Assembly: GCA_043775015.1 (NCBI GenBank)
Contig: JAYVSV010000047.1
Location: forward strand, 87,367-151,366
DNA from: CANJXF01 sp043775015
Lineage (GTDB): Bacteria > Verrucomicrobiota > Verrucomicrobiia > Limisphaerales > CANJXF01
DNA length: 64,000 nucleotides
Direction: 5' to 3'
The notes beneath the pieces are model-generated. The model had not been told where the DNA came from, did not search any database, and saw only the letters and a program-made list of their open reading frames with translations. The position numbers and the translations under genes are program-made. This document shows, in pieces, positions 61,291-64,000 of this stretch (position 1 is its first letter; the number at the start of each line of letters is the position of its first letter).

Positions 61291-63900
61291 TCAAGGGTAG
61301 CGCAGGCGATAGGAACGTTGCGGCCCTCCGGGGGCATTGGTGTCGGTAAAAAGATACCGGGGGGTGGCCGGGCCGAGGGGCAACCAATGCGTCAGGTTCG
61401 TGGTGTATTCCACCGTGTAAGCGCCGAGAACGGAGTTGGAGAGCGCAAAACTCACGTTCGTCCCACCCAGGCCGGCGACATTCGTCATGTAAAGCCACGG
61501 GCTGTTCGTCACGTAGCGCGCATAGACCGCGTCGATCTCCGACTGGCTCACGAGGCCGTCGCCGTTTTGATCGCCGGGCGCGGCGGCCGGCAGGGTGACG
61601 GCCACGGTGCGAGTGGCAACGCCGGTGTTGCCGCTGGCGTCGGTGGCGCGGTAGGTGATGGCGTAAGCGCCGGGAAAATTCACATTCACGTTGTTGCTGG
61701 CGATCACGGAGAGGGTTCCGCCGCAAAGATCCAGCGCCGTCGCGCCGGGGTCCACCCAGATGAGGTTGGCGATGTTGGTGATGAGAATTGGATTGCTGCC
61801 ATTCAACGTGACGATGGGCGGGAGGGTGTCGGCCACGATGATCGTGCGAGTGGTGGTGGCCAGGCCGCCGAGGACATTCGTGACGCTGTAAGTGATCCCA
61901 TAACTGCCGGGCGGGTTTGTATCTACGCTGCCGCTCGCGGTAACAGCGAGCGAATTTACGCCCGGTGGGGTGTTCAACTGGCCCACGCTGTTATCACCCC
62001 AGCCGACGATCGTGCCGTCGCTCTTCAGCGCCAGGCTGTGAATACCTCCTCCAGAGATGGCCACCACGTTGGTTAACCCCGCCGGAACGTTTGTTTGGCC
62101 ATAATCATTCTTGCCCCACGCGACGACCGTGCCGTCGCTCCGCAGCGCCAGATTGTGCTCACCTCTCCCGGCGATGGCTACTACGTTGCTCAACCCCGCC
62201 GGAACGTTCGTTTTGCCAAAAGCATTGTCGCCCCAAGCGATGATCGTCCCGTCACTCCGCAACGCCAAATTGTGATAAGTTTCTCCAGCGATGGCCACCA
62301 CGTTGGTCAACCCCGTCGGAACGTTCGTCTGACCATAAGCATTGTAGCCCCAAGCGACGACCGTCCCATTGCTCCGCAGCGCCAGACTGTGAGCATATCC
62401 CCCCGCGATGGCCGCCACGTTGGTCAACCCCGCCGGCACGTTCGTTTGGCTATAACCATTCCAGCCCCACGCGACGACGGTCCCGTCGCTCCGCAACGCC
62501 AGACTGTGACCATTTCCCCCGGCCATGGCCACCACGTTGGTCAACCCCGCCGGCACGTTTGTTTGGCCATTATCATTCAAGCCCCACGCGACGACCGTCC
62601 CGACGCTCCGCAACGCCAGATTGTGACTAGTTCCCGCAGCGATGGCCACCACGTTGATCAACCCCGCAGGCACGGTCGCTTGGCCGTAAACATTGTAGCC
62701 CCACGCGATGACCTTCCGGTCGCTCCGCAGCGCCAGACTGTCAGCACCTCCCGCGGCAATCGCGAGCAGTGGCCAGGAAGCCGTTGCGCCGGGATCGGTA
62801 AAAGGGTAGTGACATTCATTGGTGACCACCGCACCGCCGTTGAGCGTAATGGCGGGCGAGCCGAACACGACATCGTTTCCGCGCGCGACGCCCACCACGT
62901 TCGAGGCCACCGCACGGCAATGGTAGACGACGCCGGGGGTGAGGCCGGGCAGGTTATCGCTCACTGCCAACGTTCCCGTGCCGTTGCCCACCGATATGGG
63001 CGTGGTTTGCTGCGAGTAATTAAAGCTGGAACTGCCCCACTCGAACCACGCGGCAGCCCTCCCCCCGCCGCCGGGATTTACCGAAGCATTGAGCACCGCA
63101 TTGGCATTGCTGACGCTCGTGGCCGGCAGCGTGGCGACGACCGGCGCGAAGGCCGACGCTTTGTTCCACAAAAGGTCGTTGGTGGTGAATTGTCCCGGAG
63201 CAAAGGTGAAGACGCGTACGTTGTCCAGAAACCCTTCCCAGGTTTCCGTCCCGAGCGGCTGAGGGGCCGAGCCGATGGCGAACCGGCCGGTGGCCACATT
63301 CGGGGTGATGCCCAGCGTGCCCGCTGCCGCGCCGTTGACGTAGAACGTCCCGACGCCGCCATTGCGCACCAGCGCCAGATGCGTCCATTGATTGAGCGTG
63401 ACAGGCACGGATCCGAACAAGCCCACCGACCCATACAGCGCTTGGAAATTGCCACCCGCGCGATAGAGTCCCCAGCCATTGGCAGAGGTAACGCCATTGA
63501 AGGCGACACATTCGTTGCCGTTGGTGCTCGTCGCTTTCACCCAGGCTTCGATGCCGAAATTATCCGTGGCGGTGCTCAGGATTCCGTTGGTGCCATATTG
63601 GCCTCCCACGAAGAAGGCCGACCAGGCGCTGTCCGTCCGGGCCGCGGCTTCTGCGGAAACGTGGTTCGTCCACACCGGTGATCCAACCATCGTCAAAGGA
63701 TTGGTGCCGACACTGTCGAAGACATTGGTGATGACGACGCCCGAGGCGACGCCCGGCTCAATTTCTCCCAGCGGGTAATAACTCACCACCGTGACCGCAG
63801 CCCGCGCGGGGAAAGCGAGCGCCCAGGCCAGAACTATTGTTAGCCGCAGGATGGTGCGAATGTTTATGGAGCCGAAGCCAAGGTTATGCCGGTTTTTCAG
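61291..63900 (-). CDS. Secreted LamG/RCC1-like propeller/dockerin-end protein
   Basis: 869 residues if started at CTG 63900, which has GGAGG seven bases upstream (63908-63912) and opens a signal peptide (KNRHNLGFGSINIRTILRLT, then IVLAWALAFPARA). The first ATG/GTG-type start is GTG 63789, inside mature sequence, and no ATG, GTG or TTG lies between it and the upstream stop. Domains: LamG-like (about 40-235), an FN3-like unit, and an Ig-like DUF5011-type domain in which seven 39-residue RCC1-like repeats (HSLALRSDGTVVAWGWNGYS; QTNVPAGLTNVVAIAGG) are inserted. A second Ig domain (LPPIVTLNGSNP), a Ca-binding-type loop (DQNGDGLVSQSE) and the shared C-terminal module (RSYRLRYP) follow. Confidence 0.82.
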   Translation of the reverse strand: MKNRHNLGFGSINIRTILRLTIVLAWALAFPARAAVTVVSYYPLGEIEPGVASGVVITNVFDSVGTNPLTMVGSPVWTNHVSAEAAARTDSAWSAFFVGGQYGTNGILSTATDNFGIEAWVKATSTNGNECVAFNGVTSANGWGLYRAGGNFQALYGSVGLFGSVPVTLNQWTHLALVRNGGVGTFYVNGAAAGTLGITPNVATGRFAIGSAPQPLGTETWEGFLDNVRVFTFAPGQFTTNDLLWNKASAFAPVVATLPATSVSNANAVLNASVNPGGGGRAAAWFEWGSSSFNYSQQTTPISVGNGTGTLAVSDNLPGLTPGVVYHCRAVASNVVGVARGNDVVFGSPAITLNGGAVVTNECHYPFTDPGATASWPLLAIAAGGADSLALRSDRKVIAWGYNVYGQATVPAGLINVVAIAAGTSHNLALRSVGTVVAWGLNDNGQTNVPAGLTNVVAMAGGNGHSLALRSDGTVVAWGWNGYSQTNVPAGLTNVAAIAGGYAHSLALRSNGTVVAWGYNAYGQTNVPTGLTNVVAIAGETYHNLALRSDGTIIAWGDNAFGKTNVPAGLSNVVAIAGRGEHNLALRSDGTVVAWGKNDYGQTNVPAGLTNVVAISGGGIHSLALKSDGTIVGWGDNSVGQLNTPPGVNSLAVTASGSVDTNPPGSYGITYSVTNVLGGLATTTRTIIVADTLPPIVTLNGSNPILITNIANLIWVDPGATALDLCGGTLSVIASNNVNVNFPGAYAITYRATDASGNTGVATRTVAVTLPAAAPGDQNGDGLVSQSEIDAVYARYVTNSPWLYMTNVAGLGGTNVSFALSNSVLGAYTVEYTTNLTHWLPLGPATPRYLFTDTNAPGGPQRSYRLRYP

Positions 63901-64000
63901 AAGGGCACCTCCGGAAACTAAAACAAGAAAAATCTGAAAGGAAATTGTAGCTGGGAAAACGGCGGTGGATTATTCTCAGCCATGCCTACCAGCCAAGCCT

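Noticed and set aside
61990..62790. Regularly spaced repeats that might suggest a CRISPR array
   Set aside because: The 117-base units have no short conserved repeat plus unique spacer pattern; they translate as continuous RCC1-like blades.
62095..63681. 528-codon open frame on the plus strand
   Set aside because: It is antisense to the RCC1-like gene; its repeated APRDDRPVAPQRQ composition is the mirror of the 117-base repeats and has no recognisable fold.

Overview
The window looks like a chromosomal segment from a soil or freshwater member of the Verrucomicrobiota, most likely the Pedosphaera/Limisphaerales group. This is inferred from protein style, not from a marker gene: very long secreted proteins built from Ig-like, HYR-like, beta-helix and propeller modules that end in a shared short C-terminal module, a Verrucomicrobia/Planctomycetes-type pseudopilin, a TonB system, and many short palindromic repeats. 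Both strands are used and operons are short.

Layout: 0-2.1 kb, end of a MacA-like adaptor plus a MacB-like ABC exporter. 2.2-8.1 kb, a beta-helix exoprotein, a xylose-isomerase-like TIM barrel and a 1021-residue exoprotein (glycosidase-like domain, three Ig domains). 8.1-12.4 kb, TatD hydrolase, a hicBA toxin-antitoxin pair with a frameshifted toxin, a DUF167 protein, LarE and a 52-residue membrane protein, all interspersed with palindromic elements. 12.4-17.4 kb, 1-Cys peroxiredoxin, TonB, TonB-dependent receptor and rhomboid protease. 17.5-21.5 kb, a pseudopilin and a 1043-residue propeller protein. 21.8-23.3 kb, amidase lipoprotein and GIY-YIG protein. 23.5-39.9 kb, one 5458-codon gene with ten beta-helix modules. 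40.4-43.9 kb, small exported and metabolic proteins and tRNA-Arg(UCU). 44-57.5 kb, a block bounded by two integrase relics (beta-propeller-like protein, glycosidase-like exoprotein, PIG-L deacetylase, sulfite-oxidase-like protein, 1821-residue HYR protein). 57.5-64 kb, an isochorismatase-ThuA fusion, a DUF4412-like protein, an orphan 3' piece of thiC, and a LamG/RCC1-like exoprotein that seems to start at CTG.

Most coding capacity goes to exported or surface proteins. The most unusual signal is structural. Four genes (tatD, the DUF167 gene, the rhomboid gene and thiC) are represented by a second, separate copy of just their 3' end. For the first three the full gene is present and the extra tail lies across an inserted cargo (hicBA; a palindromic element; a two-gene exoprotein operon). 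The tatD and rhomboid tails differ mainly at synonymous sites, so they look like tails of diverged alleles and not recent duplications. Together with palindromic elements inserted in frame in tatD and larE, this suggests a recurrent, possibly undescribed, mode of cargo insertion at gene 3' ends.
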